From assembly GCF_003058325.1 (NCBI RefSeq), contig NZ_CP028843.1, positions 5,139,001 to 5,203,000 of the forward strand: DNA of 64,000 bases, read 5' to 3'. The position numbers and the translations under genes are program-made. Below are positions 7,525-15,433 of this stretch, piece after piece. How positions within the stretch are numbered: position 1 is the first letter of the stretch; the number at the start of each line of letters is the position of its first letter. The notes beneath the pieces were generated by a model. The model was not told the origin of the DNA and searched no databases. It saw nothing but the letters and a program-made list of their open reading frames with translations. The stretch is from Methylobacterium currus (GTDB lineage Bacteria; Pseudomonadota; Alphaproteobacteria; Rhizobiales; Beijerinckiaceae).

Positions 7525-8169
7525 ATGGGCGCGGCGGGCGCCGGGTGCCGGATGGGCGGCACGCAATTGACACCTACCCTCTCCCTCGACGCCCTCGGGG
7601 CGGGACTCGCCGCGGCCTATGACGGCCTGGTGGCCGAGGCGGTGCCGGAGCGCCTGAGCGCCCTGTTGCGCCAGCTGGAATGGCGCGAGACGAGGGCGGG
7701 CCTGGGGAACGGCCATGCCGGGCAGGCGGGCCATGGCGGGCAGGCCTCCGCCGGACCTTCGACGGGGATCCCTTCCGGAATCCCTGCAGGCCGGCTCGCC
7801 CTGCTGGTCGGCGACGTGCCGGGGGCGGGCGAAGCCGCGGCGCTGCTGGCGCGGGCGGGCCTCGAGACGATCCGCTGCCTCGATCCGGAGGCGGGCCTCG
7901 AGGCCTTGCGCCGGCATGGCGGCGAAATCGCCCTGGTGCTGATCGGCCTGCCGACCGAGCGCGACGGCGCGCTCGACGGGGCGGGGCTCGCCCGGGCGGT
8001 CGCGACGCTCTGGCCGACCATCCATCTCGTCGTGGCGCAGCCGCCCCGGCCCGAGGCCCGCGTGCCCGAGGCGCGGCTGCCGCCGCAGGCGGTGCCGCTC
8101 GACCGGGCGCCCGACCTGCTGGCCCTCGCCGAGCAGGCGGCCCGCACGCCGCGCCCGCCCGTGGGCTGA
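7525..8169 (+). CDS. NepR-like anti-sigma domain fused to a degenerate receiver domain
   Basis: 214 residues. AGGAGGT (7514-7520) fixes the start at ATG 7525 rather than the ATG at 7507. Residues 24-52 match NepR, the anti-sigma factor of the alphaproteobacterial general stress response: LG-x2-L-x3-YD-x2-V-x3-VPERL-x2-LLRQLE. A Gly/Ser linker follows. Residues 91-205 read like a receiver domain: LLVGDVPG, LEALRRHGG, DGAGLARAVATLWPTIHLVV. However, the aspartyl phosphorylation site is Gly (VLIGLP at 137-143), the Ser/Thr switch is lost (VVAQPP) and the KP lysine is gone (VPLDRAP). It is thus an anti-sigma domain with a phosphorylation-dead receiver. It is not next to phyR or ecfG. Usual NepR proteins are about 60 residues and stand alone. 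Confidence 0.75.
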   Translation: MGAAGAGCRMGGTQLTPTLSLDALGAGLAAAYDGLVAEAVPERLSALLRQLEWRETRAGLGNGHAGQAGHGGQASAGPSTGIPSGIPAGRLALLVGDVPGAGEAAALLARAGLETIRCLDPEAGLEALRRHGGEIALVLIGLPTERDGALDGAGLARAVATLWPTIHLVVAQPPRPEARVPEARLPPQAVPLDRAPDLLALAEQAARTPRPPVG

Positions 8170-8214
8170 GCAGATGCTGCGAACGTGGTGGCCGGTTTTG
8201 CTGCAAGCATCTGC
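8170..8214. repeat. inverted repeat after the NepR-fusion gene
   Basis: GCAGATGC (8170-8177) is mirrored by GCATCTGC (8207-8214) around a 29-base loop containing TTGCTGCA. No T-run follows, so it is not a typical terminator. It may be an operator or chance. The rest of the gap to 8445 holds a second hairpin (GGCCTCCGGAGGTCGGAGGCC region, about 8390) and no gene. Confidence 0.4.
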
Positions 8215-8444
8215 AACATCATCATAAAACGAGCGGACGAGGCATTGGCCTGCCGACGCAGATCTGCCGAGGGCTGGCCGACGCTCCCGCCGCCCGGCTT
8301 GCCGTTCCGCGGGTTTGCCGGTGGGTTTGATCGGGACGATCTTCGTGCCTTAATGTCCGTGGGACGGTCGCGCAGGCGAGCGCCGCGCGGCCTCCGGAGG
8401 TCGGAGGCCGCAGGAACCGGCCGGTCAGATCGGGGGATCTGGAG

Positions 8445-8690
8445 ATGAAGACGAACGAGCGCGACAGCTACCGGGCGGAATACGCCGCGACGGCGGGACA
8501 GCAGGCGGCCTTCTTCCGCGAGCAGGCGGAGCGCCACCGCCAGCAGGCCGAGCAGGCGCGGGTCTTCGCCGAGCTGAGCCCCGGCGAGGAGAGCCTGGAG
8601 CAGAGCCGGCGGGCCGATCGGCTCGAGACCTTGGGGCGCCATGACGACACGATAGCGGAAGCCTTCGAGGCCCGGGCCCGGCGCAGCTGA
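8445..8690 (+). CDS. small coiled-coil protein
   Basis: 81 residues, MKTNERDSYRAEYAATAGQ..., with TCTGGAG before the ATG. Dominated by Gln/Glu/Arg/Ala helix (REQAERHRQQAEQARVFAEL), clearly coiled-coil. Soluble, no signal peptide. No family recognised. Confidence 0.65.
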   Translation: MKTNERDSYRAEYAATAGQQAAFFREQAERHRQQAEQARVFAELSPGEESLEQSRRADRLETLGRHDDTIAEAFEARARRS

Positions 8691-8890
8691 CGTGGATGCG
8701 TGGCCGGCGAGCATGCTTCCGGCGAGCGGGCGCATCCGGCCGCTGAGATCCTGGTCGCGGATTGGTCGGAGCGGCGAAACTTCGTTCAGTTCCTGCCGAT
8801 TCTTCGCGCAACCCACGGCGGTGCCGGGGCCTTACCCTGTGTTGTACCGATGGCATCGTTCCATCGGCAGCATCGGGAGCCAGAACCGCC

Positions 8891-9697
8891 ATGAGGATCC
8901 GGACCGGGTACGCGATCACCTTCGACTCCCCGGCCCCGACGCCGATGCTGCTGATGCTCAGCGTGCATCCCTCCCGGCTCGGCGACTGCCTCACCCCGCC
9001 GGCGATGCGCTTCGACCCGCCGGTCCCGGCGCGCGACTACGCCGACCGCTACGGCAATACCTGCACCCGCATCCTCGCCCCGCCGGGACGGCTGACCATC
9101 TCGGCCGACTTCCTGGTCGAGGATAGCGGCCGGCCGGACGAGGTCGCCCCGGACGCGATGCAGCACCCGGTGCAGGACCTGCCCGACGACGTGATGGTCT
9201 ACCTCCTCGGCAGCCGCTACTGCGACACCGACAAGCTGTCGAACACCGCCTGGCAGCTCTTCGGGAGCACGCCGGAAGGCTGGGCCCGGGTCCAGGCCAT
9301 CGTCGACTACGTCCACAACCACATCCGCTTCGACTACCAGCGCGCCGACGCCACCCGCAGCGCCCTCGACGGCTTCAACCAGCGCGAAGGCGTCTGCCGC
9401 GACTTCGCGCATCTGGCCGTCGCCTTCTGCCGCTGCATGAACATCCCGGCGCGCTACTGCACCGGCTATCTCGGCGATATCGGCGTGCCGGCGGTGCCCG
9501 ACCCGATGGACTTCTCCGCCTGGTTCGAGGTCTATCTCGGCGGGCGCTGGTACACGTTCGATGCGCGCCACAACCGGCCGCGCATCGGCCGCATCCTGAT
9601 GGCCCGAGGGCGCGACGCCACCGACGTAGCGATCTCGACCATCTTCGGCCCCTCGCTGCTCGCCGGATTCCAAGTCCATACCGACGAGGTGACCTGA
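8891..9697 (+). CDS. transglutaminase-like protein
   Basis: 268 residues starting MRIRTGYAITF. The frame is open upstream to 8762 but codon character and domain boundaries favour ATG 8891. It has the N-terminal beta domain typical of bacterial transglutaminase-like proteins. The core has the Cys in QREGVCRDFAHLA, the His in HNHIRFDY and around WYTFDARHN, and the Asp in TFDARHNRPRIGR, giving a Cys-His-Asp triad. Such proteins are papain-fold enzymes, often predicted proteases or amidases. No signal peptide, so probably cytoplasmic. Substrate unknown. Confidence 0.88.
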   Translation: MRIRTGYAITFDSPAPTPMLLMLSVHPSRLGDCLTPPAMRFDPPVPARDYADRYGNTCTRILAPPGRLTISADFLVEDSGRPDEVAPDAMQHPVQDLPDDVMVYLLGSRYCDTDKLSNTAWQLFGSTPEGWARVQAIVDYVHNHIRFDYQRADATRSALDGFNQREGVCRDFAHLAVAFCRCMNIPARYCTGYLGDIGVPAVPDPMDFSAWFEVYLGGRWYTFDARHNRPRIGRILMARGRDATDVAISTIFGPSLLAGFQVHTDEVT

Positions 9698-9875
9698 CCT
9701 GCCCGGCCGTCCGTGGCACCCCATCGCTCGGATGCCGCCGAGCCGGTCAACCGATCGTGAACCGTTCCACCGAAGTCGGTACTCCACCTACGCCGTTAGC
9801 GTCGCTTTAACCGGGAACCACTGAGCCGGGACAGCATTGTACAGCAAAGGTAACTGCTGAGGTAAGGCTCCGGCC

Positions 9876-10541
9876 ATGAAGATCTTCGCTACCGCCCTGG
9901 CGGGCGCTCTGAGCGTGTGCGTGCTTGCCTCCGCGCCGGCCAAGGCTGCGCCCTACGATCCCTTCGACGCCAATCCCGGCGAGGATTACTACGCCGGCCA
10001 GCCTTACGGCGCGCCGAGCACGCGCAGCCAGGGCTATTACGGCCAGGGCCAGTACGGTCAGGGTCAGGCCGCCGGCAGCACCGATCAGGCGCAGGTCGCC
10101 CCGATCCCACGGGAGCTGGTGCCGTTCAACGGCGCCTACGCGCCGGGCACGATCGTGGTCTCGACCGCCGAGCGCCGGCTCTACCTCGTCCTGGGCGACG
10201 GCATGGCCCTGCGCTACGGCGTCGGCGTCGGCCGTCCGGGCTTCACCTGGTCGGGCACGAAGACGATCACCGCCAAGCGGGAATGGCCGTCCTGGACGCC
10301 CCCGCGGGAGATGCTGGCCCGCCGCCCCGACCTGCCGCGCTACATGGCCGGCGGCATCGACAACCCGCTCGGCGCCCGCGCCATGTATATCGGCGGCACC
10401 CTCTACCGCATCCACGGCTCGAACGAGCCCGACACGATCGGCCAGGCCGTGTCCTCCGGCTGCATCCGCATGACCAACGACGACGTCACCGACCTGTATT
10501 CGCGGGTCAAGGTCGGCGCCAAGGTGGTGGTGCTGAACTAA
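9876..10541 (+). CDS. L,D-transpeptidase (ErfK/YbiS/YcfS/YnhG family)
   Basis: 221 residues with a signal peptide (MKIFATALAGALSVCVLASA). A Tyr/Gly/Gln-rich stretch follows (GYYGQGQYGQGQ), then the YkuD catalytic domain: IVVSTAERRLYLV, then His180 in YRIHGSN and Cys196 in SSGCIRM, the nucleophile. It forms 3-3 peptidoglycan cross-links or attaches outer-membrane proteins to peptidoglycan in the periplasm. A strong terminator follows, so it is probably monocistronic. Confidence 0.93.
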   Translation: MKIFATALAGALSVCVLASAPAKAAPYDPFDANPGEDYYAGQPYGAPSTRSQGYYGQGQYGQGQAAGSTDQAQVAPIPRELVPFNGAYAPGTIVVSTAERRLYLVLGDGMALRYGVGVGRPGFTWSGTKTITAKREWPSWTPPREMLARRPDLPRYMAGGIDNPLGARAMYIGGTLYRIHGSNEPDTIGQAVSSGCIRMTNDDVTDLYSRVKVGAKVVVLN

Positions 10542-10573
10542 GCGCCCGCCGGGCTCACCTCTCGATCCGGACA

Positions 10574-10599
10574 GGGCCGCCCTCGGGCGGCCCTTTTTT
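10574..10599 (+). terminator. Rho-independent terminator
   Basis: GGGCCGCC/GGGCGGCCC stem with a short loop followed by six T, 33 bases after the L,D-transpeptidase stop. Confidence 0.88.
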
Positions 10600-10639
10600 C
10601 GTTCGACGGGAACCGCCACGCGGCGGCTTGCTGCCTGCC

Positions 10640-10954
10640 TTACGGCACCACGCGGCCCGGGGCCGGCGGCTGCGGCGCGCTGAAGCTCGCGATCGGCACG
10701 TCGCAGAAGCAGCGGGCGCCGAGCGGCCGCGGACCGGGCAGCGGGCAGGAATATGGCTGCGGGCCGGTGAAGCCGCGCTGCACCGCATCGCAATTGTAGC
10801 CGACCGCGCGCCGCGGCGGCGGGCGCTCGTAGCGGTCGTAGCCGTAGCCGGGCGCCGTGTCCTCCCGGTAATATTGCGCGTGCGCCGAGCCGGTCAGGAC
10901 CGCGATCAAAAGGACGGCCGACGACAGGCCGGCGCGAACGAACCCTCGCATCAT
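10640..10954 (-). CDS. small exported cysteine-containing protein
   Basis: 104 residues from ATG 10954 (GAGAGG upstream; a second ATG follows at once). Signal peptide MMRGFVRAGLSSAVLLIAVL ends at AHAQ. The mature part is Tyr/Pro/Arg rich (YYRED, YDRYERPPP) and has four cysteines near the C-terminus (YNCDAVQ, YSCPLPG, RCFCDVP). These suggest a small disulphide-bonded periplasmic domain. No known family. Confidence 0.65.
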   Translation of the reverse strand: MMRGFVRAGLSSAVLLIAVLTGSAHAQYYREDTAPGYGYDRYERPPPRRAVGYNCDAVQRGFTGPQPYSCPLPGPRPLGARCFCDVPIASFSAPQPPAPGRVVP

Positions 10955-11105
10955 TGCGTTCCTCTCTGGCGGGGAGTTACCGTGCGGGACGCCGCGAGCG
11001 GGGCCCCCCGGTGCCGCATCGGTAGCCGAACCGCCGCGGCCCGGCAAATCGCGGCCGGCCCGCCGCGAGATCGAGCCTTACGGATCGAAGCCAGGGAGAT
11101 CCGCC

Positions 11106-11345
11106 GTGACCACCTCGGCCCAGTGGCAGCGCACCCTCGACGCGGTCCTCGAACTCGCGGAGGACATCGCCCGCATCTCGCCCGACTGCGCCGACCGGGC
11201 GATGCAGATCGTCCGGCTGATCCGCACCTGCGATCCGCCGCCTCACCGGTCTGGCGCTGGCGACTTCGATACCGATGACGAGTTGGAGGAGATCGAGGTC
11301 GGCATCGGCCCGCTGCACCGCAACAAGGCGCCGGATGCCGTGTGA
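11106..11345 (+). CDS. small hypothetical protein
   Basis: 79 residues starting at GTG with GGGAGATCC upstream. Helical N-terminal half (WQRTLDAVLELAEDIARIS) and an acidic second half (DTDDELEEIEVGIG). Single Cys pair (SPDCAD, IRTCDPP). No family recognised. Confidence 0.5.
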   Translation: MTTSAQWQRTLDAVLELAEDIARISPDCADRAMQIVRLIRTCDPPPHRSGAGDFDTDDELEEIEVGIGPLHRNKAPDAV

Positions 11346-11513
11346 GCGCCAGGTCTCCCCAGGCCCCGGTGCGTGGCTCGGGAATACCCGGATCGAGGGT
11401 GAATGAGGCGCGAGCGTCTCCTCCGCCGCGGGTGGGGAGAAGCGAAGGCCCGCGCGTCTTTGTTTCGTGGACGGCCCTGCGGGACGGCCGCTGGCCGGTG
11501 CCACGCCGACGCG

Positions 11514-11544
11514 AAAAAGGCCGCGCCCCTCGCGGAGCGCGGCC
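11514..11544 (-). terminator. Rho-independent terminator of the phasin gene
   Basis: On the minus strand GGCCGCGC pairs with GCGCGGCC and is followed by five T. It sits 33 bases past the phasin stop codon. Confidence 0.88.
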
Positions 11545-11576
11545 ATCGCCGTGCCGGGTCGGCCGGGAGGCGCGTC

Positions 11577-12098
11577 TTAGGACGCGGCGTCCTTGGCGGC
11601 TTTGGCGGCGTGGTCGGTGGCGCTGCGGGCGGCGTCGGTGCCCTTCTGCATCGTCTGGCGCGCCTGCTCGGCACCCTGCTGCATGGCGTTGCGCGCCTGC
11701 TCGGCGCCCTGCTGCATCGCCTGCTTGGCGTTCTCGGCGCTCTGCTGCATCGCGGTCTGGGCGAGGCCGCCGAACTCGCGGGCCTGCGTCTGCATGGAGG
11801 CGAACTGGCTGCGCACGAACTCGGCCTGGTGCTGCATCGCCTCCTGCACGTCCTTCGAGCGGACGAGCTTCTGGGCGAGGTCGAACGCGGCGTTCACGTT
11901 CTGCTCGGCGAAGGAGAAACCGCGGCTCGACACGTCCTGGGCATTGTTGCGGGCCATTTCGGCCGAGCCCTGGAGCGTGTCGGCGGTCTTGCGCGCCGCA
12001 CCGAGGAAGGAATCGAACGCCTTGCGGGCCTGCTCGACGCTCTTCTCCGCAAAGTCCCGCATCTCGGTCGGGATCTCGTAATTCGGGGTCTGGGTCAT
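11577..12098 (-). CDS. phasin (polyhydroxybutyrate granule protein)
   Basis: 173 residues from ATG 12098 (GAGGAGACG upstream). Phasin-family signature: MRDFAEKSVEQARKAFDSFL, then GFSFAEQNVNAAFDLAQKLV and EAMQHQAEFVRSQFASMQ. The C-terminus is a run of 11-residue helical repeats (MQQGAEQARNA/MQQGAEQARQT), amphipathic and suited to lie on the granule surface. Phasins coat PHB granules and control their number and size. The shared palindrome at 12161-12171 points to PhaR control. No phaC/phaR genes are in the window. Confidence 0.93.
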   Translation of the reverse strand: MTQTPNYEIPTEMRDFAEKSVEQARKAFDSFLGAARKTADTLQGSAEMARNNAQDVSSRGFSFAEQNVNAAFDLAQKLVRSKDVQEAMQHQAEFVRSQFASMQTQAREFGGLAQTAMQQSAENAKQAMQQGAEQARNAMQQGAEQARQTMQKGTDAARSATDHAAKAAKDAAS

Positions 12099-12160
12099 GT
12101 TCGTCTCCTCAATGTTTGACGCGGCCCTTGGCGCGGCACGCTGTGAGCCCGGCACGTATT

Positions 12161-12171
12161 GTGCACCGCAC
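12161..12171. promoter_or_regulatory. GTGC-N3-GCAC palindrome upstream of the phasin gene
   Basis: ATTGTGC-ACC-GCACAAT, a 17-base near-perfect palindrome 63 bases upstream of the phasin start. The core is the same as the two sites before the mmgR-like RNA. PhaR represses phasin genes through such TGC-N3-GCA sites in related bacteria; the assignment here is inferred. Confidence 0.55.
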
Positions 12172-12371
12172 AATAGCATGTCTCGGGCGAAATGCCACCT
12201 TTTCCGGTGGTCGTTAAGGTTGACGGCGAGATAACGCGGCGACTGCGCATTTCGTGCCGGTGCGAGAATGGGTCAGTTGGTTTAAAGCAGGCTGGGTCGG
12301 TCTGGTTCTCGCATCGGACCGGTCGGGGAATCGATCGTCCGGCGGGTGCGGCGGTGGCGTGGGGAGAGGCA

Positions 12372-15371
12372 GTGGGTCGGGACGTGCTCTTCGAGACGAC
12401 GATCGAGGCCCTGCGGGCCGTTCCGGCCTTCGCCCAGCGAATTGCCGGCGTCGATCGGGCGTTCCTGCTCCTCGACCGCACCGCCACGCAGCTGCTCCAC
12501 GCCTCGCCGGCCGCTGCGCCCTTGCGCGAGACGATCGCCGGTCCGGATGGGCGGATCGACCCGTCCTTGAGCCTTCCGGCGCAGCTGCGCGGCTCCCTGA
12601 GCCTGCCCGTCGGGACGGTGCAGCCGCGGCTCGAGCGCCTGCGCCTCGCCGGGCGCCTCGCCCCGCCCCTGCTCTGCGCCTGCCTGCCCGCCCCCCTGCC
12701 GGAGGGCGAGTCCGGCCTCGCCGTCGCGATCATCGACCCGCTGCCCGCGCGCCGCGCGCGCCGGGGTCAGGCCCCGACGGGTCCGGCCGCCGAGCCGAGC
12801 CAGGCCCCTGTATCCCTTCCCGAACCCGCGCCCGAACCGGTGCCGGCTCCGCCGGAGCCGGCACCCCATCCCACGCCCGGCCTGCGCTTCCTGTGGCGCA
12901 GCGACGCCCGCGGCTGCCTCGTCGAGGTGACGGGGCGGCTGCCCGAGACGGTCGGCGCCTCCCCGGTCGGCCGGAGCTGGGACGACCTCCTCGCCGGCCC
13001 CGTCGAGGCCGAGCCGGTCCTGTCGGAGGCTCTGGCGCAGCGGCACACCTTCCGGGCCGTGCCGGTGCGCTGGCGCATCGCCGGCACCCGGAATGCCGTC
13101 ACGGTCGATCTCTCGGGGGCGCCCCGCCTCGGCGCCGGCCGCACCTTCGCGGGCTTCAGCGGCTTCGGGGTCGTCCATCCGGACCGGATCGTCCCGGCGG
13201 CCGACCGGCCGGAGGCGGCCGAGCCGAAGCCGCTCCGCCCGAGCCTGCGCGAGCGCGCCGCGGCGGTGATCGCCATCGGGCGCCTTCCCGCCGGGGAGCC
13301 CGTCGCACCGCCTCGGGCCGAGCCGGAGGCCGCGCCCCGCCCCGACCCGGCCTCCGCACCGGATCCGGATGCGCCCGACCTCGCCTCGCTCGCCGGGGCC
13401 ACCATGGCGGAGTTCGCCGGCCTGATGGCGGCGCCCTTCGCGCATCTCGGGATGAGCTGGGGCTTCGGCACCCGGCCCTCCTCTCCGCCCGCGACGCCAC
13501 CCGACGCGACGGTGCCGCAGGCGCCTCCGGCCGAGCCGACGCCGCTCGAAGCATCCTCCCACACGGACGCTCCGCCGCCGGCTCCGCCCGCCGCCTCCCC
13601 GCCCGAGGCGCCGGCCGCTTCCGACGAGGAGCCCCCGGCGCAGAAGCCCCTGGCAGAGGAGCCCCCGGCAGAGGAGCCCCCGGCAGAGGAGCAGCCCCGC
13701 ACCGCCGCCCTGTCCCTCAACGAGCACGCGGCGTTCCGGGAGATCGCCCGGGCGCTCGGCGCGCGCTTCGCCGGCGATCCGGAGAATCCTCAGCCCGCAC
13801 CGCCCTCCTCCCCGGCCCAGCACGGGGCGCCGACCCGGGGCGCCGTGACGCCGTTCCGGGGGGCGCAGGCCCTGGCGCGGTGGCCCGAGCGCGGCGACGA
13901 GGCGATGCTGGCCCGCCTCGTCGAGCGGCTGCCGGTCGGGCTCCTGGTCCATCGCGGCGACGAGGTGCTGCTTGCCAACCGCCACCTCCTGACCCTGTCG
14001 GGCTACGACAGCCCCGAGGCCCTGGCGGCGGCCGGCGGCCCGGGTGTGATCTTCCGCGGCCGCGACCCCTCCGCCCTCACCGGCCCCGGCGAGGACGCGC
14101 CGATCGCGCTCGCGACCCGGACCGGCGGCAGCGTGCCGGTCGGCGTCAGCGCCGGGGTGATCGAATGGGACGGTGCGCCCGCGAGCCTGCTGACGATCCG
14201 GCGCCTGCCCGATGCCGATCCGGCCCAGTCGCTGGCGGCGGCCGAGGTCCACCTCGCCCATCGCGACGCCAACCTGCGCGAGACCACGGCGATCCTCGAC
14301 GCGGTCACCGACGGGGTGGTGGTGCTCGACGAGGAGGGCCGCATCGTCGGAATGAACCGGGGGGCGCGAGACCTGCTCGGCACCGATCCCCGCGAGGTCG
14401 CGGGTGAGCCCCTGGTCGGCCTGTTCTCCCCCGAGAGCCGCCCCGCGGCCCAGGCCGCCCTGCTGCGGGCGAGCGCCGGGGCCACCGCGACGACCGGCGA
14501 CGAGGTGATGGCGCGCGGGCCGGACGGCCCGCTCCCCCTCGTCCTCACGGTGGCGCCGGTGGCGAGCGGGCCGCCGCGCCGCGTCGCCGCGGTCCTGCGC
14601 GACGTCTCGGCCTTCCGGCGCACCGAGGCCGAGCTGGTGCGCGCGCGGCGCGAGGCCGAGCGGGCCAGCGCCCAGAAATCCGACTTTTTGGCCACGATCA
14701 GCCACGAGGTCCGCACGCCGCTCAACGCCATCATCGGCTTCGCCGAGGTGATGCTGGAGGAGCAGTTCGGCCCCGTCGGCAGCGACCGCTACCGCGACTA
14801 CCTGCGCGACATCCGATCCTCGGGCGAGCACGTGGTCAGCCTGGTCAACGACCTGCTCGACCTGGCCAAGATCGAGGCCGGCCATCTCGACCTCGCCTTC
14901 GCGGGCGTCGGCCTCAACGACCTCGTGGCGGCGTCGGTCGCCCTGATGCAGCCCCAGGCCGCCCGGCAGCGGGTGGTGATGCGCACGAGCTTCGCCCCCG
15001 GCCTGCCGGCGGTGCTGGCCGACCAGCGCTCGTTGCGCCAGGCCGCCCTCAACGTGATCTCGAACGCGATCAAGTTCACCGATGCGGGCGGGCAGGTGAT
15101 CGTCTCGACGGCGACGACCGACCGCGGCGGCGTGGCGCTCAGGGTGCGCGACACCGGCATCGGCATGAGCCCGGAGGAGATCGAGACGGCGCTCCAGCCG
15201 TTCCGCCAGATCGCCACAGCCCAGCGCCGCGGCGGCGGCACGGGCCTGGGCCTGCCCCTGACCAAGGCCCTGGTCGAGGCCAACCGCGCCGCCCTGCGGA
15301 TCACCAGCCGCCCGGGCGAGGGCACGCTGGTCGAGGTGCTGTTTCCGGCCGCCCGGGTGCTCGAATCCTGA
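12372..15371 (+). CDS. PdhS-like PAS sensor histidine kinase
   Basis: 999 residues from a GTG at 12372 with GGGAGAGG upstream; the open frame back to 12192 looks non-coding. There are no membrane helices. A long Pro/Ala/Glu-rich N-terminal half includes three copies of a 5-residue repeat (AEEPP). Two PAS-like regions follow (about 510-600 and 640-740). His778 lies in the H-box SHEVRTPLNAIIGFAEVM, followed by the N-box (NVISNAIKFT), DTGIGM and GGTGLGLPL. The wording around the H-box (EEQFGPVGSDRYRDYLRDI) is characteristic of the PdhS/CbrA group, cytoplasmic kinases acting on DivK in Hyphomicrobiales cell-cycle control. Confidence 0.88.
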   Translation: MGRDVLFETTIEALRAVPAFAQRIAGVDRAFLLLDRTATQLLHASPAAAPLRETIAGPDGRIDPSLSLPAQLRGSLSLPVGTVQPRLERLRLAGRLAPPLLCACLPAPLPEGESGLAVAIIDPLPARRARRGQAPTGPAAEPSQAPVSLPEPAPEPVPAPPEPAPHPTPGLRFLWRSDARGCLVEVTGRLPETVGASPVGRSWDDLLAGPVEAEPVLSEALAQRHTFRAVPVRWRIAGTRNAVTVDLSGAPRLGAGRTFAGFSGFGVVHPDRIVPAADRPEAAEPKPLRPSLRERAAAVIAIGRLPAGEPVAPPRAEPEAAPRPDPASAPDPDAPDLASLAGATMAEFAGLMAAPFAHLGMSWGFGTRPSSPPATPPDATVPQAPPAEPTPLEASSHTDAPPPAPPAASPPEAPAASDEEPPAQKPLAEEPPAEEPPAEEQPRTAALSLNEHAAFREIARALGARFAGDPENPQPAPPSSPAQHGAPTRGAVTPFRGAQALARWPERGDEAMLARLVERLPVGLLVHRGDEVLLANRHLLTLSGYDSPEALAAAGGPGVIFRGRDPSALTGPGEDAPIALATRTGGSVPVGVSAGVIEWDGAPASLLTIRRLPDADPAQSLAAAEVHLAHRDANLRETTAILDAVTDGVVVLDEEGRIVGMNRGARDLLGTDPREVAGEPLVGLFSPESRPAAQAALLRASAGATATTGDEVMARGPDGPLPLVLTVAPVASGPPRRVAAVLRDVSAFRRTEAELVRARREAERASAQKSDFLATISHEVRTPLNAIIGFAEVMLEEQFGPVGSDRYRDYLRDIRSSGEHVVSLVNDLLDLAKIEAGHLDLAFAGVGLNDLVAASVALMQPQAARQRVVMRTSFAPGLPAVLADQRSLRQAALNVISNAIKFTDAGGQVIVSTATTDRGGVALRVRDTGIGMSPEEIETALQPFRQIATAQRRGGGTGLGLPLTKALVEANRAALRITSRPGEGTLVEVLFPAARVLES

Positions 15372-15433
15372 GCTATCGCCCGGGCGGTCCCGGGCGTAGG
15401 CTCCGCCCGTTCGAGCCCCGTCAGGACACGGCC

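Noticed and set aside
10937..10962. Perfect GGAAC-N17-CGTT on the minus strand at the exported cysteine-protein gene
   Set aside because: Its -10 lies inside the signal-peptide codons, so transcription would start after the start codon; about one chance hit is expected in a window of this size.
12192..12371. N-terminal extension of the PdhS-like kinase to the ATG at 12192
   Set aside because: These 60 codons have atypical codon use, lie right at the phasin promoter region and lack a ribosome site, whereas GTG 12372 has one.
12282..14885. 867-codon minus-strand frame inside the PdhS-like kinase gene
   Set aside because: Antisense shadow; the sense strand has clear kinase motifs and this translation is low-complexity Arg/Gly.
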